Assembly: GCF_004349055.1 (NCBI RefSeq)
Contig: NZ_SMKX01000080.1
Coordinates: 1-37,607, forward strand
Direction: 5' to 3'
From: Kribbella antibiotica
Lineage (GTDB): Bacteria > Actinomycetota > Actinomycetes > Propionibacteriales > Kribbellaceae
DNA: 37,607 bases
The notes beneath the pieces were generated by a model that worked only from the letters and a program-made list of their open reading frames with translations, searched no databases and was not told the DNA's origin. Of the stretch, positions 15,315 to 23,003 are shown one piece after another (positions within the stretch are counted from its first letter, which is position 1; each line of letters begins with the position of its first letter). The position numbers were made by a program, and so were the translations under genes.

Positions 15315-16357
15315 CAGAAGCGCTCTTGCGTGGCACGGTCGAAGATGGCGCGCAGCCATGGTTCACGAACTGCAGGCAGCCGAGCCAGGGTGTGAAGGAA
15401 GACGCTCACGTCAGGGGCGAACAGTGCCCGCGGAACCATTGGCAACGGGTCATCCCGCAGGACGCCTTCGGGTATGCCGCCGGTCGCCGGAACACACGAT
15501 CGGCCTTCGTGGAAGGCCAGATACATCCATACGTCGGCATCCAGCGGAACCGGCGCAGCGGTCCCGGTCGGCTGCCAGGCCAGGCCCGTCTGAGGATGCA
15601 TCGGAACGAGCGCGATGCCGGCATCTTGGTGAGGTGCAGGAAGGCCTGGCCCGGCGAGGACCAGTTGCCGAGGAATTGCCCCGGGTGGGATCAGGGCGTC
15701 GTGCGCGCGGCCGAGGGTTTTGCCGAGCAGCCCGTCCGGCACCCGAACGGGACTGCCGTTCGAGACCGTCAGCAGGTGGGCCAAGGCCACCCCGATGGCT
15801 GCCTCCCAGCGCGCACTCCAGGCGCCCAGCGGCTCGATCGGCGATTCGAGCTGCAGCGTGTTGACCAATTCTTCCCAGGCGAGCAGTCGGGCTGGTCCGC
15901 CGGAAGAGACGCGGCGGACGGCAGCCGACTCGAACCAGACGGCCTGCCAGAATGAGCAGTCGTCGATCCGGGTCGCGACTGGCTGTCCGCACTGGGCACA
16001 GGCGAGGTTAGGCCCGTCTCTGCCGTCCAAACCCATGCAGTACCCGTCGCAGCGCTCCGGGATCAGGACGGTACCGCGGATATCGCCAGGAGCGACTACG
16101 ACGGCTCCTGGTGCACCGAAGCACAGCGAGAACACGGGTGCGAATACGCCCCGGGTCGCGGCTCCCGCTGCTCCGACGTCGTCCCACAACCGCCATGGTT
16201 GCCCGGACGGCTCGGGGTCGACGGCGTACGTTCCTTCCGCCATCAGCGCCGGCAACATCTCGTGCCCATACTGCTGATGCGCGTGAGTGGGAAGCGCAAC
16301 CCGCGACAAAGCAGCCGTCAGTACGGCGCCACATCGCGAACACACAAACTCGTTCAT
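15305..16357 (-). CDS. conserved hypothetical protein with zinc-ribbon-like cysteines
   Basis: 350 residues. The N-terminus begins FVCSRCGAVLT (Cys6, Cys9) and a second pair is CAQC (Cys120, Cys123), with further Cys103 and Cys107, so zinc binding is plausible. HAHQQYGHEMLPALMAEGTYAVDPEP looks conserved; I recall similar uncharacterised actinobacterial proteins but know no function. There is no signal peptide. Its last codons lie in a stretch resembling the aminotransferase remnant, so its C-terminus may have been set by that rearrangement. ATG 16357 has GGAAGGG a few bases upstream. Confidence 0.72.
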   Translation of the reverse strand: MNEFVCSRCGAVLTAALSRVALPTHAHQQYGHEMLPALMAEGTYAVDPEPSGQPWRLWDDVGAAGAATRGVFAPVFSLCFGAPGAVVVAPGDIRGTVLIPERCDGYCMGLDGRDGPNLACAQCGQPVATRIDDCSFWQAVWFESAAVRRVSSGGPARLLAWEELVNTLQLESPIEPLGAWSARWEAAIGVALAHLLTVSNGSPVRVPDGLLGKTLGRAHDALIPPGAIPRQLVLAGPGLPAPHQDAGIALVPMHPQTGLAWQPTGTAAPVPLDADVWMYLAFHEGRSCVPATGGIPEGVLRDDPLPMVPRALFAPDVSVFLHTLARLPAVREPWLRAIFDRATQERFWLF

Positions 16358-16444
16358 GGAACCCTTCCCGCCCGAAGGGAGTATCGCGGTCCGTGGGACC
16401 CAGCAGCCAACCCTTTTTCCGCCGGCACTCCCGTGGAAAGGAGG

Positions 16445-17719
16445 TCAGCGGACGGTGAGGGTGAAGGTGGGGCTGGCGGTGGCGCTGATGGTGAGGTCGT
16501 TGAACAGTATTGCGGGGACGGTGACGCGGTAGCGGGAGGTGGTGCCGCGGCCGACGGCCTTGATCAGGACTAGTGCCGAACCTTTGGTGAGTTGGATCTT
16601 CGCGCCGTTGAGCCACTTCTTGCCGTCCCAGCGCTGCAGGGTGGCTTGTACTGTTTTGGCGGGCTGGATCTTCACCGACAGCTTGACCGTGGTGCCGACC
16701 TGGGCGGTTGGCTGGGTGAAGCCGGCCGCGGTGAACTTGGCCAGTGTGGTCGACGACTTGACCGCCGTGGAGGCGGCCGGGGTCAGCGCGATGACGTTGG
16801 TGCTGACGACCTTGCGGGCCGGGACGAACAGCCGGTACTGACGGTTGCCCAGGGCAGCGATTCCGGTGTCGAAGGCGGTTGTGGTGTTACCGGCGTACCG
16901 GCCGACGGTCTTCCAGGCGTCCTTGGCGTCGCGGCGGGCCTGGAGCTCGACCGGGATACCGCTCGCGCGCTCCTCACGGCCCTCGCCGGTGAACAGGTCG
17001 ATCGTGCTCTTGATACCGAGTCGCGACGCGTACGTCGCCGTCGCGGGAACCGTCGTACGGGCGCCGAGCGTCCCCAGCCGGACCGCCTTGGCCGCCCGCT
17101 TGCTGGCGCCCCACTCGTTCCAGGCAAACATGCTGATCTCGAACGGCCGGGGGTACAGCGCGGTGCGAATGAAGCCGTAACCAGCACTGGCCGGGAAGTG
17201 GTCGATGTAGTGGTGCCCGGGCGTGGCAACCGTGTAGCTGACTGTCGTGTTGGTGTAGGAGAAGTCCAGCGGGTCGCCTGGCGTGGAGTCTGGGAGCTCC
17301 TCCGCCTTCCAGGTCAGCTTGGTGTGCTCAGGACCCTCCGGATTGGCGTCCAGCAGCACCAGCCGGGCGGGCCGATGCGTGTCGAACCACGCCGATACGG
17401 CACCTGTGCTCAGCACACCGTCGACCTCGCTCTTGACGATCAACCGCGTCTTGTCCGACTCCTTGAGTTCGTAGCCCGGGAGCGAGAACTTGTTCGCGGC
17501 GGTCGCGGCCACAGTCGTCAGGACGTACGGCGCCTGCCCCTCCCGCTCGACGTAGACGACGTTCTTGGCGTTGTCGTCCTTCCAGGCCAGCTCCAGCTGC
17601 GTGTACTCGAGCGAGATCTTGAAGTCGGTCGGTGCCTCCGGAGCGGCGGCCCAAGCCGGAGCCTGCAGTCCGGTCGTGAGAATCGCGGCAGCAGCCACGG
17701 CGACAGCGAGTTTGCGCAT
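16445..17719 (-). CDS. secreted protein with fibronectin-III-like N-terminal domain
   Basis: 424 residues. The signal peptide MRKLAVAVAAAAILTTGLQA ends around PAWAAAPEAP. Residues about 30-120 (APTDFKISLEYTQLELAWKDDNAKNVVYVERE) have the PxAPxxLxxxxxxxxxLxWxD pattern of a fibronectin type III domain. The C-terminal half has two similar all-beta blocks (VPATATYASRLGIKSTIDLFTGEG and QPTAQVGTTVKLSVKIQPAKT) that read like repeated Ig-like modules for resistance or adhesion. No catalytic motif. Probably cell-surface or extracellular; binding target unknown. It follows the zinc-ribbon protein's start by 87 bases on the same strand. Confidence 0.72.
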   Translation of the reverse strand: MRKLAVAVAAAAILTTGLQAPAWAAAPEAPTDFKISLEYTQLELAWKDDNAKNVVYVEREGQAPYVLTTVAATAANKFSLPGYELKESDKTRLIVKSEVDGVLSTGAVSAWFDTHRPARLVLLDANPEGPEHTKLTWKAEELPDSTPGDPLDFSYTNTTVSYTVATPGHHYIDHFPASAGYGFIRTALYPRPFEISMFAWNEWGASKRAAKAVRLGTLGARTTVPATATYASRLGIKSTIDLFTGEGREERASGIPVELQARRDAKDAWKTVGRYAGNTTTAFDTGIAALGNRQYRLFVPARKVVSTNVIALTPAASTAVKSSTTLAKFTAAGFTQPTAQVGTTVKLSVKIQPAKTVQATLQRWDGKKWLNGAKIQLTKGSALVLIKAVGRGTTSRYRVTVPAILFNDLTISATASPTFTLTVR

Positions 17720-17960
17720 GAGTGTTCCCCAGGGAAGAGCGCCTGACGATCACCCCTGCCGCCAGCACGTGAAGAAAAAGTAGCGCACGCACCGGGGATA
17801 CAGGCAGCCCAGCCGCTTGCAGCTTCGTGCAACCGGCCACGGTCTGGCGGAGATCGGATTGTTCTTTCTGTGAGCGGTTGACTACGGTTTGTGCGGTCTG
17901 GTTCGGCCGCCTCCGGCAGACGTGCTCGGTTTGTTCACAACATCGCTCTGGAGGACACCT

Positions 17961-18293
17961 ATGAAGAACCTGACCCATCGCATCGCCGCCGGCCTGACAA
18001 CAGCAGTGCTGGGCGCCTTCGTTGCCGCGGCGCTGTCCGCGCCGACCGTGGCCAGCGCGGGACTCATCGACGGCAGTCTCAACAACCTGCACCTTGCTAC
18101 CCACGCCAACGTCCTCGGCGCCACGGTCAACGCGGACGTGTCGGGCGGAAACGCCAACGTGAAGGGCGCGCCGGAGGACCGACGCGCCTCGGCGACTAGC
18201 CGGCCGGGTTACGAGGTCGACGTCCAGGTGGTGACCCTGACCGCCCAGTTCCACCTGGTCTTGCCCACTGTTGAGCTGCCCGAGGGCGACTGA
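17961..18293 (+). CDS. small secreted protein, unknown
   Basis: 110 residues. The Sec signal peptide MKNLTHRIAAGLTTAVLGAF continues VAAALSAPTVASA, leaving a mature part of about 77 residues with no cysteine. ATG 17961 is set by GGAGG at 17950-17954; the frame is open upstream but lacks signal character. The mature sequence (LIDGSLNNLHLATHANVLGATVNADVSGGNANVKG) alternates small and hydrophobic residues, somewhat like surface-active secreted peptides, but it is neither a chaplin nor a rodlin. It is convergent with the aminotransferase, only 9 bases between stops. Confidence 0.68.
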   Translation: MKNLTHRIAAGLTTAVLGAFVAAALSAPTVASAGLIDGSLNNLHLATHANVLGATVNADVSGGNANVKGAPEDRRASATSRPGYEVDVQVVTLTAQFHLVLPTVELPEGD

Positions 18294-18302
18294 CCCCGAC
18301 AG

Positions 18303-19691
18303 CTACAGCTTGGATTCGGCTTCGGTGAGGACTGTGCGGAGGATTGACTCGATCTCGTCGAAGTGGGTCTGGTCGCAGATCAACGGCGGCGACAGCTGGA
18401 TGACGGGGTCGCCGCGGTCGTCGGCTCGGCAGTAGAGGCCGGCGTCGAACAACGCCTTCGACAGGAACCCTCGGAGCAGGCGCTCGGACTCGTCGGCGTT
18501 GAAGGTTTCTTTGGTGGTCTTGTCCTTGACGAGTTCGATGCCGTAGAAGTAGCCGGCGCCGCGGACGTCGCCGACCAACGGAAGATCGAGCAACTTGTCG
18601 AGCGTGGCCCGGAACGCCCCCTCGTTGTCCCGGACGTGCTCGTTGATGTTTTCGCGCTCGAAGATGTCCAGATTGGTCAGCGCGACCGCGGCGGAGACGG
18701 GGTGGCCGCCGAAGGTGTAGCCGTGGGCGAACGTGGTGTCGCCCTTCGAGAACGGCTCGAACAAGCGGTCGGTGGCGATGGCTGCGCCTAGGGGCGAGTA
18801 GCCCGAGGTGATGCCTTTGGCGCAGGTGATGATGTCGGGCTGGTAGTCGTACCGTTCGGCGCCGAACATCGTGCCGAGGCGGCCGAAGGCGCAGATGACC
18901 TCGTCGCTGACGAGCAGTACGTCGTACTCGTCGCAGATCTCGCGGACCCGCTGGAAGTACCCCGGCGGCGGCGGGAAGCAGCCGCCGGCGTTCTGCACGG
19001 GCTCCAAGAACACAGCTGCAACAGTGGACGGGCCTTCGTTTTCGATGGCGACGGCGATCTGGTCGGCGGCCCAGCGGCCGAAGGCCTCTTCGTCGTCACC
19101 ATGAATCGGTGCCCGGTAGAAGTTCGTGTTCGGCACCCGGAAGGTCGACGGAACGAGCGGCTCGAACGGCGCCTTGAGGTCCGGCAGCCCGGTGATGGAC
19201 AGCGCGCCGTGCGTCGTGCCGTGATAGGCGATCGCCCGGCTGACCACCTTGTGCTTCCCGGGCTTGCCGGTCAGCTTGAAGTACTGCTTCGCGAGCTTCC
19301 AGGCGGTCTCAACGGCCTCGCCGCCACCGCTGGTGAAGAACACCCGGTTCAGATCGCCCGGCGCATACCCGGCAACCCGCTCGGCAAGCTCGATCGACTT
19401 CGGGTGCGCATAGGACCACAGCGGGAAGAACGCCAACTCGGAAGCCTGCTTGGCCGCGGCCTCCGCGAGCTCGGTGCGCCCGTGGCCCAGTTGGTTTACG
19501 AAGAGCCCGGCGAGCGCATCCAGGTAGCGCTTGCCGTGAGCGTCGTAGATGTAGGCGCCGTCCCCGCGGACGATCACCGGTACCTCGGCCTTGTCATAGC
19601 TCGACATCCTGGTGAAGTGCATCCACAGGTGGTCGCGCGCAGACTGCTGCAGCTTGGCGAATTCGGCATCGCCGATCGTGTCGGACGACAT
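18303..19691 (-). CDS. class III PLP aminotransferase, probably putrescine/polyamine type
   Basis: 462 residues. Fold type I, subgroup II. The PLP lysine is Lys292 in TCAKGITSGYSPLGA, the ring-contact aspartate Asp263 in LLVSDEVICAFGR, and SGGGEAVETAWKLA at 121-134 binds the phosphate. The N-terminal HLWMHFTRMSSYDKAEVPVI is typical of SpuC-like putrescine/polyamine:pyruvate transaminases, which turn putrescine into 4-aminobutyraldehyde. It is divergent from an amidohydrolase and an aldehyde dehydrogenase that could take that aldehyde. ATG 19691 has AGGGA 7 bases upstream. The substrate is inferred; beta-alanine or GABA transaminases are close relatives. Confidence 0.85.
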   Translation of the reverse strand: MSSDTIGDAEFAKLQQSARDHLWMHFTRMSSYDKAEVPVIVRGDGAYIYDAHGKRYLDALAGLFVNQLGHGRTELAEAAAKQASELAFFPLWSYAHPKSIELAERVAGYAPGDLNRVFFTSGGGEAVETAWKLAKQYFKLTGKPGKHKVVSRAIAYHGTTHGALSITGLPDLKAPFEPLVPSTFRVPNTNFYRAPIHGDDEEAFGRWAADQIAVAIENEGPSTVAAVFLEPVQNAGGCFPPPPGYFQRVREICDEYDVLLVSDEVICAFGRLGTMFGAERYDYQPDIITCAKGITSGYSPLGAAIATDRLFEPFSKGDTTFAHGYTFGGHPVSAAVALTNLDIFERENINEHVRDNEGAFRATLDKLLDLPLVGDVRGAGYFYGIELVKDKTTKETFNADESERLLRGFLSKALFDAGLYCRADDRGDPVIQLSPPLICDQTHFDEIESILRTVLTEAESKL

Positions 19692-19850
19692 GTCGGATCC
19701 CTCGTCTCAAAGCGTTGTGGTTGATCGCCATCCTGCCCGGCAAACTTCACTCTGGCAAGTGATTTCGTGCCCTAGAAGCCGATAGGGTGTCGATGTCATC
19801 ATCCGACAAGCACATCTGGTTCGGATTCCGTACTGCGAAAGGCGCGCTCA
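19692..19850. promoter_or_regulatory. divergent promoter region with short dyad TCACT-N6-AGTGA
   Basis: The 159 bases between the divergent aminotransferase and amidohydrolase genes must hold both promoters. The only symmetry noticed is TCACT at 19747-19751 and AGTGA at 19758-19762. It does not match the lrp-potD palindrome, so common control by the same Lrp is not shown. Confidence 0.3.
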
Positions 19851-21479
19851 GTGGACACCCTGTTCGTCAACGGCGCCGTGTTCGACGGCACGACGTACCG
19901 GCCAGGTCTCGCGGTCGCCGTCAGGAACGGCCGGATCGCCGCGATCGGACCGGATGTCGGCCAGCGCAGCGGCGGTGCCGAGGTGGTCGATCTGGAGGGC
20001 GGCCTGCTGCTCCCCGGTTTCGTCGACGCACACGTCCACCCGCTTCAGGGCGGATTCGAGCGCGCGCACTGCGACCTCTCACCGCTGAGCGGCCTCCTGC
20101 AGTACCAGCAGAAGATCGCCGCGTACGCCGCGGAATACCCAGGGCGCGAGTGGATCGAGGGCGGCGGTTGGCAGCAACCCGACTTCCCCGGCGGTACGCC
20201 GTTCGCAAGCGATCTGGACGCGGTCACCGGCGACCGCCCCGCGTTCCTCGTCAACGCGGACCATCACGGCGCTTGGGCCAACTCGAAAGCCCTCCAACTG
20301 GCCGGTATCGACGCCACAACCCCCGATCCGCCCGACGGCCGGATCGAGCGCGACGCCGACGGCAACCCGACCGGCACCCTCCACGAAGGCGCGATGCGCC
20401 TCGTCAGCCGCCTGCTCCCACCGGCCGACCACTCCGAAGCGGTCGCCGCGCTCCTGGATGCGCAGGCCTATCTGCACTCGTTCGGCATCACCGGTTGGCA
20501 GGACGCGATCCTCGGCGCCTACGCCAACCTCGGCGACGCAACCCCGGCGTACGTCGAGCTAGCCCAATCCGGTCGTCTCACCGCTCGCGTCAACGGCGCC
20601 TTATGGTGGGAACGCGATCGCGGCGCCGAGCAGATCCCCGACCTGATCGAGCGCCGAAAAGCCTTGCAGCACAACAGATTCCGCGCCAGGTCGGTCAAGA
20701 TCATGCAAGACGGTGTCGCCGAGAACCACACTGCCGCCATGCTCGATCCGTACTTCGATGGGTGCGGCTGCCGCACCGGCAACAGCGGCATCTCATTCGT
20801 CGACCCCCAAGCCCTCAAAGAGCACGTGACCCAGCTGGACGCCGCCGGCTTCCAGGTTCATGTGCACACGATCGGCGATCGCGCCGCGCGCGAAGCCCTC
20901 GACGCGTTCGAGGAAGCCCAAGCCCGCAACGGATCCAACGACAACCGGCACCATATCGCCCACCTGCAGGTGATTCATCCCGACGACATCCCGCGGTTCC
21001 AGAAGCTCAACGTCGCCGCGAACATGCAGGCGCTCTGGGCCGTCTACGAACCGCAGATGAACGACCTGACCATCCCCTTCCTCGGCCCCGAGCGGACCGG
21101 CTGGCAGTACCCGTTCAAGTCCCTCCAGAACACCGGAGCCCGACTGGTCGCCGGTTCCGACTGGCCTGTCTCCAGCCCGAATCCGCTCGAAGCCATCCAC
21201 GTCGCGGTCAATCGCCGTACCGAGGCGACCGACGACCCGTTCCTCCCCGAACAAGCCATCGACCTCGCGACCGCGCTCAGCGCGTACACCCAAGGCAGCG
21301 CCTGGGTGAACCACGCCGACGACACCGGCCGGATCGCGGTCGGCGCCCTCGCGGATCTCGCGATCCTCGACCGCGACCCGTTCACGCGACCCACCGACGA
21401 GATCAACACCGCCCGAGTCCGGGCCACCTACGTCGAAGGCGAATCCGTCTTCGGCACCATGAGAGAGGACGCCTCGTGA
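19851..21479 (+). CDS. YtcJ-like metal-dependent amidohydrolase
   Basis: 542 residues of the amidohydrolase superfamily (Amidohydro_3). Metal ligands HVHP at 61-64, further His in VHVHTIGDRA and HHIAHLQ, and the catalytic Asp in AGSDWPVSSPNPL, as in YtcJ and N-substituted formamide deformylase relatives. It starts at GTG 19851 with GAAAGG upstream, and its stop overlaps the GTG start of the aldehyde dehydrogenase (GTGA), so the two form an operon. Its place beside polyamine genes suggests hydrolysis of an N-acylated amine or amide, but the substrate is unknown. Confidence 0.85.
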   Translation: MDTLFVNGAVFDGTTYRPGLAVAVRNGRIAAIGPDVGQRSGGAEVVDLEGGLLLPGFVDAHVHPLQGGFERAHCDLSPLSGLLQYQQKIAAYAAEYPGREWIEGGGWQQPDFPGGTPFASDLDAVTGDRPAFLVNADHHGAWANSKALQLAGIDATTPDPPDGRIERDADGNPTGTLHEGAMRLVSRLLPPADHSEAVAALLDAQAYLHSFGITGWQDAILGAYANLGDATPAYVELAQSGRLTARVNGALWWERDRGAEQIPDLIERRKALQHNRFRARSVKIMQDGVAENHTAAMLDPYFDGCGCRTGNSGISFVDPQALKEHVTQLDAAGFQVHVHTIGDRAAREALDAFEEAQARNGSNDNRHHIAHLQVIHPDDIPRFQKLNVAANMQALWAVYEPQMNDLTIPFLGPERTGWQYPFKSLQNTGARLVAGSDWPVSSPNPLEAIHVAVNRRTEATDDPFLPEQAIDLATALSAYTQGSAWVNHADDTGRIAVGALADLAILDRDPFTRPTDEINTARVRATYVEGESVFGTMREDAS

Positions 21480-22897
21480 CCCTGCACAACTACATCGACG
21501 GCAAGCCGGTCGCCGCCCTGAGCGGAGCCACGTACGACGTGATCGCGCCCGCGACCGGGGAGAAGTACACCCAGGCGCCGTTATCCGGTCCTGAGGATGT
21601 CGACCAGGCAATGCAGGCGGCGGCCAAAGCGTTCGAGAGCTGGCGCGACAGTACGCCGGCCGATCGCCAACGCGCGTTGCTCAAGATCGCCGACGCGATG
21701 GAGCAGCGCGCGGACGAGTTCGTCGCGGTCGAGAGCCGCAATACCGGCAAGCCGCTCGCGCTCACCGCGAGCGAAGAGCTTCCGCCGTGCGTGGATCAGC
21801 TGCGCTTCTTCGCCGGCGCTGCCCGCGTCCTCGAAGGCCGCTCCGCAGGCGAGTACATGCCCGGCCACACCTCCTGGATCCGCCGTGAGCCGATCGGCGT
21901 CGTCGGCCAGGTGACCCCGTGGAACTACCCGTTGATGATGGCGATCTGGAAGATCGCCCCCGCGCTCGCGGCCGGCAACACTGTCGTCCTCAAGCCGAGC
22001 GACACCACCCCGGCCTCGACCGTCTTGCTGGCTGAGGTCTGCAACGAGTTCCTCCCGCCAGGCGTACTGAACGTCATCTGCGGCGACCGTGACACCGGCC
22101 GCGCGCTGGTCGAGCACGACATCCCGCAGCTTGTCGCGATCACCGGTTCGGTCCGGGCCGGGCGCGAGGTCGCCTCGTCAGCCGCCCGCAAGCTGAAGCG
22201 CACCCACCTCGAGCTCGGCGGCAAGGCACCGGTCATCGTGTTCGACGACGCCGACCTGGAGGCCGCCGCCGAGGCGATCGCCGGTGCGGGGTACTTCAAC
22301 GCAGGCCAAGACTGTACGGCGGCCACCCGCGTGCTCGCCGGCCCGCGGATCCACGACGATTTCGTCGCTGCGTTGACCGAGCAGGCCAAGTCGACCAAGA
22401 CCGGCCAGCCCGAAGACGATGTCGTGTACGGCGCCCTGAACAGCGCCGACCAGCTCGGCCGAGTCCGCGGATTCGTCGACCGCCTTCCGGACCATGCCGC
22501 CGTACAGACTGGTGGGCACGTGATCGGCGACCGCGGCTACTTCTTCGAGCCCACGGTCGTGTCCGGTCTGCATCAGGACGACGAGGCGATCCAGGACGAG
22601 ATCTTCGGCCCGGTCATCACCGTCCAGCGCTTCTCCGACGAGGACGAAGCGCTGCGGTGGGCGAACGGCGTCGAGTACGGGCTGGCCTCCTCCGTCTTCA
22701 CGCGCGATCACGGCCGAGCGATGCGGATGTCGAGAAGACTCGACTTCGGCTGCGTGTGGATCAACACCCACATCCCGATCGTCGCCGAGATGCCGCACGG
22801 CGGCTTCAAGAACTCCGGCCACGGCAAAGACCTGTCGATGTACGGCCTCGAGGACTACACCCGCATCAAGCACGTCATGTCCAACTTCGAAGGCTAG
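21476..22897 (+). CDS. aldehyde dehydrogenase, likely gamma-aminobutyraldehyde dehydrogenase
   Basis: 473 residues. PWNYP at 148-152 contributes the oxyanion Asn150, the general base Glu246 is in LELGGKAPV, and the nucleophile Cys280 is in FNAGQDCTA, the form common in betaine- and aminobutyraldehyde dehydrogenases (PatD/PuuC-like). It would oxidise 4-aminobutyraldehyde to GABA with NAD(P), matching the transaminase and oxidases nearby. The start is GTG 21476, overlapping the amidohydrolase stop. Another open frame joins both genes in a different phase; it is not coding over the first gene. Followed by a strong inverted repeat. Confidence 0.88.
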   Translation: MTLHNYIDGKPVAALSGATYDVIAPATGEKYTQAPLSGPEDVDQAMQAAAKAFESWRDSTPADRQRALLKIADAMEQRADEFVAVESRNTGKPLALTASEELPPCVDQLRFFAGAARVLEGRSAGEYMPGHTSWIRREPIGVVGQVTPWNYPLMMAIWKIAPALAAGNTVVLKPSDTTPASTVLLAEVCNEFLPPGVLNVICGDRDTGRALVEHDIPQLVAITGSVRAGREVASSAARKLKRTHLELGGKAPVIVFDDADLEAAAEAIAGAGYFNAGQDCTAATRVLAGPRIHDDFVAALTEQAKSTKTGQPEDDVVYGALNSADQLGRVRGFVDRLPDHAAVQTGGHVIGDRGYFFEPTVVSGLHQDDEAIQDEIFGPVITVQRFSDEDEALRWANGVEYGLASSVFTRDHGRAMRMSRRLDFGCVWINTHIPIVAEMPHGGFKNSGHGKDLSMYGLEDYTRIKHVMSNFEG

Positions 22898-22917
22898 ATC
22901 ACCTCAAGAAAGTCGCG

Positions 22918-22960
22918 GGTAGACCACTTTCGGGCGCGGATGGAGCCCGAGTGGTCTACC
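22918..22960. promoter_or_regulatory. inverted repeat with two DasR-like half-sites
   Basis: GGTAGACCACT at 22918-22928 and AGTGGTCTACC at 22950-22960 are exact complements; inner TCGGGC and GCCCGA also pair. Each arm carries AGTGGTCTA, the half-site of the known DasR consensus AGTGGTCTAGACCACT, though the two halves face each other across 21 bases and are not joined. It lies between the aldehyde dehydrogenase stop and the first gene of the amino-sugar run, 44 bases before its start. It may be an operator, a terminator for the dehydrogenase, or both. Confidence 0.55.
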
Positions 22961-23003
22961 TGAGGTGCTTTACCGGCTGCGCTCGGTCGGGGAGAGTGTT
23001 GCG

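Noticed and set aside
17961..18293. Small secreted protein as a chaplin or rodlin
   Set aside because: It lacks the chaplin cysteines and GNQ-type repeat and does not resemble rodlins.
19787..21475. Plus-strand frame joined to the aldehyde dehydrogenase frame, giving an apparent 1036-residue protein
   Set aside because: The first 560 residues are Arg/Pro/Ser-rich shadow of the amidohydrolase in another phase; the real start is GTG 21476.
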